64,000 bases of DNA from Maribacter sp. ACAM166 (lineage in GTDB: Bacteria > Bacteroidota > Bacteroidia > Flavobacteriales > Flavobacteriaceae): positions 1-64,000 of the forward strand of contig NZ_VAUW01000004.1 of NCBI RefSeq assembly GCF_005771495.1, in the 5' to 3' direction. Below the pieces are notes generated by a model that was given only the letters and a program-made list of their open reading frames with translations, did no database searches and was not told where the DNA came from. The position numbers and the translations under genes were made by a program. Shown piece after piece: positions 7,531-16,071 of the stretch (within the stretch, counting starts at the first letter, position 1; each line of letters opens with the position of its first letter).

Positions 7531-9369
7531 CTAAAAGAAATCTCCTTTTCTTTTAGTACTGCGTCTTTTTCCAGAATTAGGACTGCTAGACTCACTACGG
7601 TCGCGCCCTTTTCCTTTCGATTCACGAGCACCATCTCTTTTTCCTTTAAATCCGCCGCCACTACTGCCGCCGCTTCTTTTTCCTTTGAATCCGCCGCCAC
7701 TACCGCCGCTTCTTCGGTTACCGCCTCCGCCACCACCTGGGCTTTTGGAAACCTCTACGTTTACGAATCGCCCGTCAACCTTAAACTCGGTAAACTTGTC
7801 AAGAATTTGTTGGGTAGATTCAGCTTCAGTATTAAAGAAAGAAAAACTTTCCTTTACATCAACTTTAAAGACATCTTCTTGACCTAGGCCAACCGTATCC
7901 CTAATAAAATCTTTTAAGGACATCCAATCATAACCATCCTTTTCACCAACGTTTACAAAGTACCGTACAGCACCACTAGTGGGTGTTTCACCACCTCTTC
8001 TGCCATCACTTCTATCTCTATCGCCATCTCTATCCCTACCACCATCAGAAGAATTTAAATCTTTAGACTTGTTGTAGTACGTTGAGAATCTTGTAAATTC
8101 TGCGGAGATAAGTTTATTTATAAGTTCTTCACGATCAATACCTTCTAAAATTTCATTGATTGCAGGTAAATAGCTTTCAACGTCTGAATTGGTTTTGGTA
8201 TCTTTTATTTTATTGGCTAAATGGTGTAACTGAATCTCACAGATTTCCATTCCCGAAGGAACTTTTTTCAATTCAAATTTTTGATTGATTTTGTTCTCAA
8301 TAGCTCTAATCTTGCGTTGTTCGCTACGGGTGACAAGAACCATTGAAATACCTGACTTTCCAGCCCTACCTGTTCTACCACTACGGTGCGTATAGGTCTC
8401 TATTTCATCAGGTAATTGGTAATTGATTACGTGAGTAATATCATCAACATCAATACCACGTGCAGCTACATCTGTAGCAACGAGCATTTGAATTTGTCTC
8501 TTACGAAAAGAATTCATTACTAAATCACGTTGATTTTGACTTAAATCACCATGTAAGGCTCCGGCGTTGTAGCCATCTTCAATCAAATTTTCGGCAACTT
8601 TTTGTGTATCCCTTTTAGTTCTACAGAAAATAACTGAAAATATATCAGGGTTGGTATCTGCCAATCTCTTTAAAGCGGGATAACGATCTCTACCACCAAC
8701 CACATAATACTCATGTTGTACAGTTGAAGCACCAGAATTTTTTGCTCCCACCGTAATCTCTTGTGGAGAGTGCATGAATTTCTTTGCAATTACAGAAACT
8801 TCTTTAGGCATAGTTGCAGAGAACAACCATGTAGATTTTTCATTAGGCGTGTTAGAAAGAATATCTTTAATATCCTCCATAAAGCCCATATTCAGCATTT
8901 CATCTGCTTCATCAAGAACACAATAGTCGAGCTTGGAAATATCCACAAGACGTCTACTGATCATATCTTTCATTCTACCAGGTGTAGCAACAATAATTTG
9001 TGCACCCTTTTTAATCTGTCTTGCTTGGTCTGTAATACTAGCACCACCATAAATGGCAACGACATTGATGTTGCGTTCGTATTTTGCATACGCCTGCATT
9101 TCTTTGGTAATCTGTAAACATAGTTCACGCGTTGGAGAAAGAATTAATCCCTGCGTGGTTCTACTATTACTGTCTATTTTTTGTATTAACGGAAAACCAA
9201 ATGCTGCGGTTTTTCCTGTACCGGTCTGCGCTAAGGCGACCAAATCTGTTTCGCTTTCCAATAAGATTGGAATAGCTTTTTCCTGTACTTCAGATGGGGT
9301 TTCAAAACCTAAATCAGCAACAGCATCTAATAAGGACTTCTGGAGTCCCAGTGCTTCAAACTTTATCAT
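7531..9369 (-). CDS. DEAD-box ATP-dependent RNA helicase (DeaD/CsdA type)
   Basis: A 612-residue RNA helicase for cold-shock, ribosome assembly or mRNA turnover work. Motifs in order are the Q motif (FETPSEVQEKAIP, 22-34), Walker A AQTGTGKT (47-54), PTRELCLQI, TPGR, DEAD, SAT and RSGRTGRAG. Residues ~465-545 resemble the DbpA-type RNA-binding domain (VRYFVNVGEKDGYDWM through VDGRFVNVEVSKS). The last ~65 residues are a Gly/Ser/Lys/Arg-rich tail typical of flavobacterial DeaD proteins. The low-complexity GC-richer tail creates spurious open frames on the other strand. Confidence 0.95.
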   Translation of the reverse strand: MIKFEALGLQKSLLDAVADLGFETPSEVQEKAIPILLESETDLVALAQTGTGKTAAFGFPLIQKIDSNSRTTQGLILSPTRELCLQITKEMQAYAKYERNINVVAIYGGASITDQARQIKKGAQIIVATPGRMKDMISRRLVDISKLDYCVLDEADEMLNMGFMEDIKDILSNTPNEKSTWLFSATMPKEVSVIAKKFMHSPQEITVGAKNSGASTVQHEYYVVGGRDRYPALKRLADTNPDIFSVIFCRTKRDTQKVAENLIEDGYNAGALHGDLSQNQRDLVMNSFRKRQIQMLVATDVAARGIDVDDITHVINYQLPDEIETYTHRSGRTGRAGKSGISMVLVTRSEQRKIRAIENKINQKFELKKVPSGMEICEIQLHHLANKIKDTKTNSDVESYLPAINEILEGIDREELINKLISAEFTRFSTYYNKSKDLNSSDGGRDRDGDRDRSDGRRGGETPTSGAVRYFVNVGEKDGYDWMSLKDFIRDTVGLGQEDVFKVDVKESFSFFNTEAESTQQILDKFTEFKVDGRFVNVEVSKSPGGGGGGNRRSGGSGGGFKGKRSGGSSGGGFKGKRDGARESKGKGRDRSESSSPNSGKRRSTKRKGDFF

Positions 9370-9526
9370 AATATGTTATTCTAAATCGCAAATATGAATG
9401 TTACATAGAGCGATTATCGAACATAACCTATTAGACTCAGCGTAACACACGCTATACCAGCGGCGTTAATTAATTTGCAAAGGTACTGCTAATTATTGGA
9501 CTGGTGTAATTAATAGGCAATTAATA

Positions 9527-10171
9527 CTATGGGGCCAATAAATAGCCATAAATGGAGAAGATAGTGCCGGTAATACCGAAAACCACCATAAGTACGATTA
9601 GGCTTTTTTGAAGTAGGGGATTATCATGGATAATAATGCAGACGGCACCTAGTACAATACATATTTGAAAGAAAAGCATACCGTAATCGAACTTTTTTGT
9701 AGCATAGTCATATGTTGCTGCCAATTGCTTCCATTCCTTTACGCCCGTAATTTTACCCATTTCCCCTTCTAGATCTTGCACCCAGTTTTCTTTACCTACA
9801 TGAGTTGAACCTCTGAGAATTTCAATTTTTTCCGAATTATATTTTTCAATTTTTTTTAGAACCAAAGTCATTTTCTCCTGTATAAGTGGCGTCTTATCTT
9901 CTGTAACTATTCCGCTGTTAATAAGTGCGCTTAAATAATCCAGTTCGCTTTCCTTTAAACTTTCTTTGATGCTTTTAGATTGGTACCAATTGGAATAACT
10001 GACAACATTATTGTGGGCAATCATCATCTCTTCCTCCAGTTCTCCGTTCACCAATTGTGATATAGCCATTAGGGCAGCAAATAACGCAATGAGAACACCT
10101 CCAATGGCTTCTGCTCTTTCTGAGGCAACAGATACTTCTACGGTTTCTCTGTTATTTTTATCCTGTACCAT
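9527..10171 (-). CDS. DUF4337-like membrane protein
   Basis: 214 residues with one N-terminal transmembrane helix (~22-42), a long charged helical region (~60-145), and two C-terminal transmembrane helices (~165-185, ~190-211). This arrangement and the opening ASERAEAIGGVLIALFAALMAISQLVNG fit the DUF4337 family, whose function is unknown. The ATG overlaps the rdgB stop codon by one base (10171), indicating co-transcription with rdgB. Confidence 0.7.
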   Translation of the reverse strand: MVQDKNNRETVEVSVASERAEAIGGVLIALFAALMAISQLVNGELEEEMMIAHNNVVSYSNWYQSKSIKESLKESELDYLSALINSGIVTEDKTPLIQEKMTLVLKKIEKYNSEKIEILRGSTHVGKENWVQDLEGEMGKITGVKEWKQLAATYDYATKKFDYGMLFFQICIVLGAVCIIIHDNPLLQKSLIVLMVVFGITGTIFSIYGYLLAP

Positions 10172-10746
10172 TAAATGTTCTTTAAGTATGCTATCAATTG
10201 TTTAAATGCTCTTCCGCGATGGCTTATCTCGTTTTTCACGGATAATGGTAGTTGGGCAAAAGTTTGATCATACCCATTTGGCTTGAAAATGGGATCGTAT
10301 CCAAAACCATGTTCACCTTTTTGATTCGTTGTAATTACACCCTCAACCTTACCTTCAAATAGATGTGTTTCGTCGTTTATATTTAATGCGATTACAGTTT
10401 TAAAATGGGCAGCTCTATCTTCTTTGTCCTTTAAGTTATGCAATAACTTTGTCATGTTGGCTTGCGAATTGTTCTCTATACCAGCATAGCGTGCGGAATA
10501 TACACCAGGCTCACCATTAAGGGAATGTACTAGAAGGCCTGTGTCATCAGCAAAACAGGGAAGTTGATAGGTCCTTGTTATGAAATCGGCTTTTAATCTA
10601 GCATTTCCTTCTAATGTGTTAGCAGTCTCTGGTATGTCTGCTGTACAGCCAAGAGTATCCAAACTAACAAGTTCGATAAATGAGGGGATTAATTGTTGAA
10701 TTTCTTTTAATTTATTGGCGTTATGAGTGGCGAATACAAGCTGCAT
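10171..10746 (-). CDS. rdgB: RdgB/HAM1 non-canonical purine NTP pyrophosphatase
   Basis: 191 residues, full length for the family. It hydrolyses dITP, XTP and related deaminated purine nucleotides to monophosphates, keeping them out of DNA and RNA. Signature motifs are ATHNANKLKEI at the N-terminus (substrate pocket), DDTGLLVHSLNGEPGVYSARYAG (metal/base binding), GFGYDPIF and the C-terminal SHRGRAF. A TAnnTTTG-type element reads on the minus strand at 10786-10793, about 40 bases upstream. Translation is coupled to the downstream DUF4337-like gene. Confidence 0.95.
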   Translation of the reverse strand: MQLVFATHNANKLKEIQQLIPSFIELVSLDTLGCTADIPETANTLEGNARLKADFITRTYQLPCFADDTGLLVHSLNGEPGVYSARYAGIENNSQANMTKLLHNLKDKEDRAAHFKTVIALNINDETHLFEGKVEGVITTNQKGEHGFGYDPIFKPNGYDQTFAQLPLSVKNEISHRGRAFKQLIAYLKNI

Positions 10747-10785
10747 ACTTATAATTTGGAAACTGATTTAGTTAGTTTTGAATTT

Positions 10786-10793
10786 CAAATGTA
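10786..10793 (-). promoter_or_regulatory. Putative Bacteroidota -7 promoter element for rdgB
   Basis: It reads TACATTTG on the minus strand, matching the TAnnTTTG consensus, 40 bases before the rdgB ATG. No convincing -33 TTG was found at the preferred spacing. Confidence 0.4.
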
Positions 10794-10806
10794 GTAATTT
10801 TATAAA

Positions 10807-11259
10807 ATGGAATTAAAGTTACCGCCTGCTTTGGTGTTTTTGTTTTTTGGATTTTTCATGTATGTAGTGGCTACATTTTTACCTTTTGGTTTCTTTGACT
10901 TTTTCGGTCGTTTACTGCTTTTTAAAATTTTAGCGGTACTAGCAATCTTAATTGCGATTATCGCTCTTTTTCAATTTTATAAGGCGAAAACTACTGTGGA
11001 TCCGACCAAACCTGATAAAGTTTCTAATTTGGTAATAGGTGGAGTTTTTAAATTTTCTCGTAACCCGATGTATTTAGCTATGTTACTTATTTTATTGGCG
11101 CTAGGGGTTATTTTAGGGAATGCGTTTAATACATTGATTGCCGCTGCTTTTGTGGGGTATATGAATCGGTTTCAAATAATCCCCGAAGAACGCATACTCT
11201 TAGATAAATTTGGTCGCTGCTATAAAGAGTATTGCGCACTAACTAGGCGATGGTTTTGA
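10807..11259 (+). CDS. Isoprenylcysteine methyltransferase/PEMT-family membrane protein
   Basis: 150 residues with four hydrophobic segments and the conserved C-terminal block GGVFKFSRNPMYLAMLLILLA, then EERILLDKFGRCYKEYCALTRRW. This is the signature of the ICMT/phospholipid methyltransferase superfamily, where the RNPMY and E-E-LxxxFGxxYxxY motifs line the S-adenosylmethionine and substrate sites. Bacterial members methylate phospholipids or unknown small molecules at the membrane; the substrate here cannot be told. It is divergent from rdgB and stands alone. Confidence 0.85.
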   Translation: MELKLPPALVFLFFGFFMYVVATFLPFGFFDFFGRLLLFKILAVLAILIAIIALFQFYKAKTTVDPTKPDKVSNLVIGGVFKFSRNPMYLAMLLILLALGVILGNAFNTLIAAAFVGYMNRFQIIPEERILLDKFGRCYKEYCALTRRWF

Positions 11260-11301
11260 GGTAGTTAGCTATTTTTAATTATTACTTAAATGACTAATAT
11301 T

Positions 11302-11340
11302 TGAATATATTATCTAATTAGCTTATTATTTAATATATTA
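11302..11340 (+). promoter_or_regulatory. AT-rich repeated palindrome upstream of satD-like gene
   Basis: Two copies of AATATATTA (self-complementary as TAATATATTA) lie about 28 bases apart, shortly before the ATG at 11359. Such spacing could bind a dimeric HTH protein, possibly the SatD-like product itself. AT-richness makes chance occurrence likely, so this is tentative. Confidence 0.25.
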
Positions 11341-11358
11341 GCGTTTTAATTAATAACC

Positions 11359-11964
11359 ATGATAGCAATAATTACAGGGGATATTATAAATTCTGAAAAT
11401 CATCCTAGTTCTGAATGGATAGATTTATTAAAGAAATATTTTAATCAATTTGGTGCATCGCCAATGAATTGGGAGATTTATCGTGGTGATGAATTCCAAT
11501 TAAAGGTTACAAAGAAGAACGCCTTATTTACCGCTATACGAATCAAGGCAATGTTGAAAGCTATAAAGGGGTTAGATGTAAGAATGGGTATCGGTATAGG
11601 TTTGGAGACCTATGTTGGTAAAGGGGTAACAGAATCAAATGGACCAGCATACCAAAGATCAGGGCGTAATTTTGAATTACTCAAGGAAAGTAAGGTCAAT
11701 CTGAGTATAGCAACGGGAATAGAAGAACAAGACCGTACATTGAATTTGATGTTGCAGTTAGCATTAGATTTTATGGATGACTGGAGTGTAGTGTCTGCTG
11801 AAATAGTAACCCTAGTCTTGGATTACCCTATAGATTCACAAAAACAAATCGCTCAAAAATTAGGTATAAAGCAGTCGGCTGTAAGTCAACGATTAAAACG
11901 GGCCAGATTGGATCTCGTTTTAGATGTATTGTCCTATTATGAAAAGGTGATAACAGAAATTTAA
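11359..11964 (+). CDS. SatD family protein
   Basis: 201 residues. The N-terminal half (MIAIITGDIINSE, EIYRGDEFQL, RMGIGIG) matches the SatD family, first named in a streptococcal acid-tolerance locus and distantly cyclase-like. The last ~55 residues form a helix-turn-helix (YPIDSQKQIAQKLGIKQSAVSQRLKRARLDLV), so it probably binds DNA. It is separated by one base from the DUF3307 gene, a widely conserved pairing that suggests a common function. The upstream spacer contains two TAATATATTA-like palindromes (around 11302-11312 and 11329-11340) that could be its own operators. Confidence 0.8.
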   Translation: MIAIITGDIINSENHPSSEWIDLLKKYFNQFGASPMNWEIYRGDEFQLKVTKKNALFTAIRIKAMLKAIKGLDVRMGIGIGLETYVGKGVTESNGPAYQRSGRNFELLKESKVNLSIATGIEEQDRTLNLMLQLALDFMDDWSVVSAEIVTLVLDYPIDSQKQIAQKLGIKQSAVSQRLKRARLDLVLDVLSYYEKVITEI

Positions 11965-11965
11965 T

Positions 11966-12661
11966 ATGTTGATATTCATAAAATTGATTTTGGCTCATTT
12001 AATTGGTGATTTTATTCTTCAGCCAAGTAAATGGGTGCTTCACAAGCAGTCTAATAAAATTACATCAAGGTATTTGTACCTGCATGTATTGCTGCATTTG
12101 CTGCTGTACTTGCTTTTGTTGTGGGATTTGTCGTTATGGAAAATAGCAGTAGCGATTTCAGTTGGTCATTTCTGTATAGACCTACTCAAATTATATGCAG
12201 ATTCTATATTTAAAAATAAAAGCATCCCGTTTTTTATAGACCAGGGCTTACATATAGTACTCATTTATTGCTGTGTTTTTTATACCGATTTATATGAATA
12301 TACGCTCGCTCTTTTTCAGAATTTAGATTGGTATCTTATAACGGCAGTTGTTTTTGTTACCTATCCTGCGGCTATAATCATGGGGAAAATCCTTGAAAGA
12401 ATGTCTAGCCAAATAGAAACGGATCACAAATCGCTACCCAATGCAGGTAAGTATATAGGGATAATAGAAAGATTATTTGTGTTGATTTTTATAGTAATTG
12501 GTAGGTGGGAAGTAATAGGGCTGTTGATAGCTGCAAAATCAGTTTTTAGGTTTAATGATCTTAAAGAACGAAACAATAGGAAGCTTACCGAATATATTTT
12601 AATAGGTACCTTGGTCAGTTTTGGATTGGCAATTTTGGCCGGTCTTCTATATATCTCCTAA
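11966..12661 (+). CDS. DUF3307 domain multipass membrane protein
   Basis: 231 residues with about six to seven transmembrane segments. The opening IKLILAHLIGDFILQPSKWVLHKQ is the DUF3307 hallmark, with the conserved HLIGDF/QP pair and further membrane-embedded histidines (YLHVLLHLLLY, GHFCIDLLKLYAD). The charged tail FRFNDLKERNNRKLTEYILIGTLVSF is also typical. Function is unknown. It starts one base after the SatD-like stop, so the two are one operon. Confidence 0.85.
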   Translation: MLIFIKLILAHLIGDFILQPSKWVLHKQSNKITSRYLYLHVLLHLLLYLLLLWDLSLWKIAVAISVGHFCIDLLKLYADSIFKNKSIPFFIDQGLHIVLIYCCVFYTDLYEYTLALFQNLDWYLITAVVFVTYPAAIIMGKILERMSSQIETDHKSLPNAGKYIGIIERLFVLIFIVIGRWEVIGLLIAAKSVFRFNDLKERNNRKLTEYILIGTLVSFGLAILAGLLYIS

Positions 12662-12667
12662 ATTAAG

Positions 12668-13442
12668 GGTAAAATAAAAAAAAAGAATCTTTTAGTATAT
12701 ATACTAATTTTCATTTTCACCAATGTAGGTTTCTCTCAAACCAAAACATTTAAATTCTTTGATGATGTGAAAATTGTTTTCTCAGATGAAGGAGAAGGGG
12801 AACCTATATTGTGACTTCATGGTTTTATGAATTCTCGGAAATCATGGGATAACACGCAATTAAAAAAAGATTTATTAGATAAGGGGTAGAAGGTAATTGT
12901 GCCATATTTAAAGGGGGAATGGAGATTCTGATAAACCCCAAAATGATCAGAAGTTCGAGATTTTAAATTATTGATGAATCACTTACGCATCAAAAATATA
13001 GTGCAATTGGTTATTCTCGAGGAAGCATCGTTTTGGCAAAATTACTAATGAAAGATAAATGAATAAGAATGGTTGTAGGGGTATGGGAATAGACTTTTCC
13101 AATATACAGTGGGATAGAAGAATCATGTTTGCCAAAGCATCTGATGGGGAAGTGAACGAAATAACGAAAGGGGCTGTGGAGTATGCGAAATCGATTGATG
13201 CAAATTTACGTTCGCTTCACTTGCAGCAGAAGTATCAGCTCGTAACCGCTATAAAAGAGTTGGCAAAGGTTAAGGTTGATATCTTGGTAAAATGTGGTGA
13301 TGAAGATTAAGATAATGGGAACGCAAAAGCGTTAAGTGATACTTTCAAAAGTAGAATATTGAAAACGGTTTCGGGTGCTCATAATGAAACTTATAAAACA
13401 GAAGCATTTTCTAAAGCGATTCTTCAATTCATGAATCGGTAA
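12668..13442 (+). pseudogene. Secreted alpha/beta hydrolase, multiply broken
   Basis: Combining frames gives a whole hydrolase: signal peptide (NLLVYILIFIFTNVGFSQ), FSDEGEGEPIL*LHGF (oxyanion-hole HG), VIVPYLKGNGDSDKP, the nucleophile elbow GYSRGS (about 13010), a cap region, VDILVKCGDED and the final histidine region SGAHNETY, ending LQFMNR* at 13440-13442. Lesions are loss of the ATG (GGT at 12668), TGA at 12812-12814, TAG at 12887-12889, a frameshift near 12915, TGA TGA near 12973, and another stop before DNGNAK. The small open frame 13059-13310 is a fragment of this gene and not a separate one. Confidence 0.9.
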
Positions 13443-13582
13443 ATGTAGTTTTGAATCATTTTCATCATAACGAATCCTTTTTGTTTTATTTACAGGATAT
13501 CATTTATTGGGATGAATTAAATTTTTACTTTTGCCACTTATTTTAGTAGCAAGAATTCTTAATCTAAAAACAGAAGTTGGTA

Positions 13583-15475
13583 ATGACCAAAGTGAGCAGA
13601 AAATACGTTTTTGATTTTGATAGTACCTTGACAAGGGTTGAGGCTTTAGATGTGCTTGCAGAAATGACCTTAGAAGGAAATTCAAACAAGGATGAGATTA
13701 TTAAAGAAATACAAAAGATTACCAACCTTGGTATAGATGGAGATATATCATTTACAGAGTCTTTAGAGCGACGTATAAAACTTTTGAATGCTAAAAAGGA
13801 AGATTTAGACATTCTAGTCAAGGAGCTTCGGAACAAAATATCAAAATCAATAGCCTCAAACAAAGAATTCTTTGAAAAATACGCAGATGATATCTATGTC
13901 ATATCTTGTGGTTTTAAAGAATTTATTGATCCCATAGTTAAAGAATATAATATACCTTCAGAGCGGGTGTATGCGAATACATTTAAATTTGACCAAGAAG
14001 GAAACATCATCGGTTTTGATGAGAAAAATGTACTATCCCAGCATAATGGAAAAATAGATTGCTTAAAGCAAATGAATCTGGATGGAGAAGTTCAGGTAAT
14101 AGGGGATGGTTACAGTGATTATGTAATGCGCGAAGCAGGTATAGCAGACAAGTTTTTTGCTTATACTGAAAACGTGCATAGAGAGAAGGCCGCTAATAAT
14201 GCGGATTATGTTACACCAAGTTTAGATGAATTTTTATTTGTGAACAAGTTGCCAAGAAATATCTCGTACCCGAAAAATAGGATCAAGGTCCTTTTATTAG
14301 AAAATGTGCATACCGCTGCATTTGAAAATCTTTCTGAAGATGGGTTTTCAGTTGAACTTATTAAACATAGCTTGTCGGAAGAAGAGCTTATAGAAAAAAT
14401 TAAGGGCGTTCATGTTCTTGGTATACGTTCCAAAACCCAAGTAACACAGACGGTTTTAGACGCTGCCGATAAACTTTTGGTCGTAGGTGCCTTTTGTATA
14501 GGAACGACTCAAATTGATTTGGAAAATGCCAAGAAAAAAGGAGTTGTAGTTTTTAATGCGCCTTACAGCAATACACGATCTGTTGTAGAATTGGCCATTG
14601 GTGAAATAATTATGCTCATGCGAAGTGTTTTTGATCGTAGCAGAGAGATTCATGAAGGACAATGGCAAAAAACAGCTGCAGGTTCACGAGAGGTGCGTGG
14701 TAAGAACTTGGGTATTATAGGGTATGGTAACATAGGTAAACAATTATCTGTTTTGGCAGAAGCCATGGGTATGCGTGTGTACTATTATGATGTAGATGAT
14801 AAATTGGCGTTGGGTAATGCTGTTAAATGCAATACCTTAGAAAATTTATTGAATGTTTCAGATGTAGTAACCTTACATATCGATGATAATAAAGTTAATA
14901 AGAATTTCATAGGGGAGCGTGAGATAAAGCAAATGAAAAAAGGGGCTATGCTCATCAACCTGTCAAGAGGATTTGTGGTGGATATTGATGCACTTGCAGA
15001 TGGTTTGAAAGAAGGTTATATAGGTGGTGCGGCAATTGATGTGTATCCAGATGAGCCTGCTAGCAACGGTGATTTCCATACTAAATTACAAGGGTTCCCT
15101 AATGTAATATTGACACCACATGTAGGTGGTAGCACAGAAGAAGCTCAACGCGATATTGCAGATTTTGTGCCTAATAAAATTATGGATTACATCAACTCAG
15201 GTAATACCGTTGATGCCGTTAATTTCCCTAATATTCGTTTGCCGAAGCAAAACAAATCACATCGTTTTCTTCATATTCATAAAAATGTTCCGGGTATCAT
15301 GGCAAAAATCAATAAAGTATTGGCCCAGTACGAATTAAACATTTCAAGTCAATATCTTTCTACAGATAATGAAGTAGGGTATGTGATTACCGATTTGGAT
15401 AAGGAGTATAACAAAGATGTAATTAAGGCATTAAAAAAGGTAGAGAATACGATTAAGTTCAGAGTGCTTTACTAG
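13583..15475 (+). CDS. SerB-SerA fusion: HAD phosphoserine phosphatase plus 3-phosphoglycerate dehydrogenase
   Basis: About 630 residues. Residues 1-215 are an HAD phosphatase of SerB type (DFDSTLTR with D11 and D13, SCGFKEF, and DGYSDYVMREAG). Residues ~230-540 are a D-3-phosphoglycerate dehydrogenase (Rossmann GIIGYGNIGKQ, INLSRGFVVD with the substrate arginine, TPHVGGSTEEA with the catalytic histidine). A C-terminal ACT domain (HIHKNVPGIMAKINKVL) suggests serine feedback control. One chain would therefore carry the first and last steps of serine synthesis. I start at ATG 13583 (MTKVSRKYVF); TTG 13577 is also in frame but lies six bases upstream and is less likely. It stands alone, with dead DNA upstream. 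Confidence 0.93.
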   Translation: MTKVSRKYVFDFDSTLTRVEALDVLAEMTLEGNSNKDEIIKEIQKITNLGIDGDISFTESLERRIKLLNAKKEDLDILVKELRNKISKSIASNKEFFEKYADDIYVISCGFKEFIDPIVKEYNIPSERVYANTFKFDQEGNIIGFDEKNVLSQHNGKIDCLKQMNLDGEVQVIGDGYSDYVMREAGIADKFFAYTENVHREKAANNADYVTPSLDEFLFVNKLPRNISYPKNRIKVLLLENVHTAAFENLSEDGFSVELIKHSLSEEELIEKIKGVHVLGIRSKTQVTQTVLDAADKLLVVGAFCIGTTQIDLENAKKKGVVVFNAPYSNTRSVVELAIGEIIMLMRSVFDRSREIHEGQWQKTAAGSREVRGKNLGIIGYGNIGKQLSVLAEAMGMRVYYYDVDDKLALGNAVKCNTLENLLNVSDVVTLHIDDNKVNKNFIGEREIKQMKKGAMLINLSRGFVVDIDALADGLKEGYIGGAAIDVYPDEPASNGDFHTKLQGFPNVILTPHVGGSTEEAQRDIADFVPNKIMDYINSGNTVDAVNFPNIRLPKQNKSHRFLHIHKNVPGIMAKINKVLAQYELNISSQYLSTDNEVGYVITDLDKEYNKDVIKALKKVENTIKFRVLY

Positions 15476-15495
15476 TTAATTAATACGATATATGT

Positions 15496-15527
15496 GAAGC
15501 TTGAGTTTAATAGTAAACTTGAGCTTC
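15496..15527. terminator. Inverted repeat between convergent genes
   Basis: GAAGCTTGAGTTTA / TAAACTTGAGCTTC around ATAG forms a hairpin with a central two-base mismatch between the serBA-type gene and rlmH. No strong U-run follows on either side, so termination is plausible but weak. Confidence 0.45.
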
Positions 15528-15532
15528 AATTA

Positions 15533-16006
15533 TTATTGATGATGATATGGCTCATTCTTTAAAATGGTAAACGCCCGATAAATCTGTTCGGTGATAAATA
15601 AGCGTACCATTTGGTGGGAAAAGGTCATTTTTGAAAGGCTTATTTTTCCTGATGCCCTCGAATAAACTTCATTACTAAACCCGTAAGGGCCTCCAATAAG
15701 GAACACCAATTGCTTTATTCCTGCATTCATTTTTTTCTGTAAAAAGGTCGAAAATTCAACAGAAGTATAATGTTTTCCATTTTCATCAAAAAGTATCAGC
15801 ACATCTGTAGTAGCTAATCTTTTGAGGATAAACTCACCTTCTTTTTCTTTTTGTTGGTTTTCCGATATATTTTTAGTTTTCTTTAAATCAGGAATTAGCT
15901 CTATTTCAAAATTGATATAGCGCTGTAATCTTTTTTGATAAACATCAACAAGCTCTTGTAGTTGAGAACTATCGGTTTTGCCAATGGCTAAAAGTTTTAT
16001 AGTCAT
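15533..16006 (-). CDS. rlmH: RlmH, 23S rRNA pseudouridine-1915 N3-methyltransferase
   Basis: 157 residues, family length. It methylates pseudouridine 1915 of helix 69 in assembled 70S ribosomes. The SPOUT-fold trefoil-knot signature is complete: LIFDENGKHYTSVEF, VFLIGGPYGFSNEVY and the C-terminal SLSKMTFSHQMVRLFITEQIYRAFTI, then NEPYHH. On the minus strand a TACTTTTG element (16011-16018) sits only five bases from the ATG, so the transcript may have almost no leader. Confidence 0.97.
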   Translation of the reverse strand: MTIKLLAIGKTDSSQLQELVDVYQKRLQRYINFEIELIPDLKKTKNISENQQKEKEGEFILKRLATTDVLILFDENGKHYTSVEFSTFLQKKMNAGIKQLVFLIGGPYGFSNEVYSRASGKISLSKMTFSHQMVRLFITEQIYRAFTILKNEPYHHQ

Positions 16007-16010
16007 ATTT

Positions 16011-16018
16011 CAAAAGTA
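16011..16018 (-). promoter_or_regulatory. Putative -7 element for rlmH (near-leaderless)
   Basis: It reads TACTTTTG (TAnnTTTG) on the minus strand, with its 3' end five bases from the rlmH start codon. If used, transcription would begin at or next to the ATG. Confidence 0.4.
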
Positions 16019-16071
16019 AATCAATTTCGCAAATGGATTTGTAATTTAGCAAAGCAATAGATTTTAAATAT

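Noticed and set aside
7527..7882. Open frames with Ala/Pro-rich translations at the helicase 3' end
   Set aside because: They are shadows of the Gly/Ser/Lys/Arg-rich tail of the DEAD-box helicase, whose biased codons remove stops in other frames.
12812..12814. In-frame TGA as a selenocysteine codon in the hydrolase
   Set aside because: The gene has several other stops, frameshifts and a lost start codon, so simple decay explains it. No SECIS-like hairpin was seen.
13059..13310. Independent 83-residue protein
   Set aside because: It is the middle section of the alpha/beta hydrolase pseudogene; hydrolase sequence continues on both sides in other frames.
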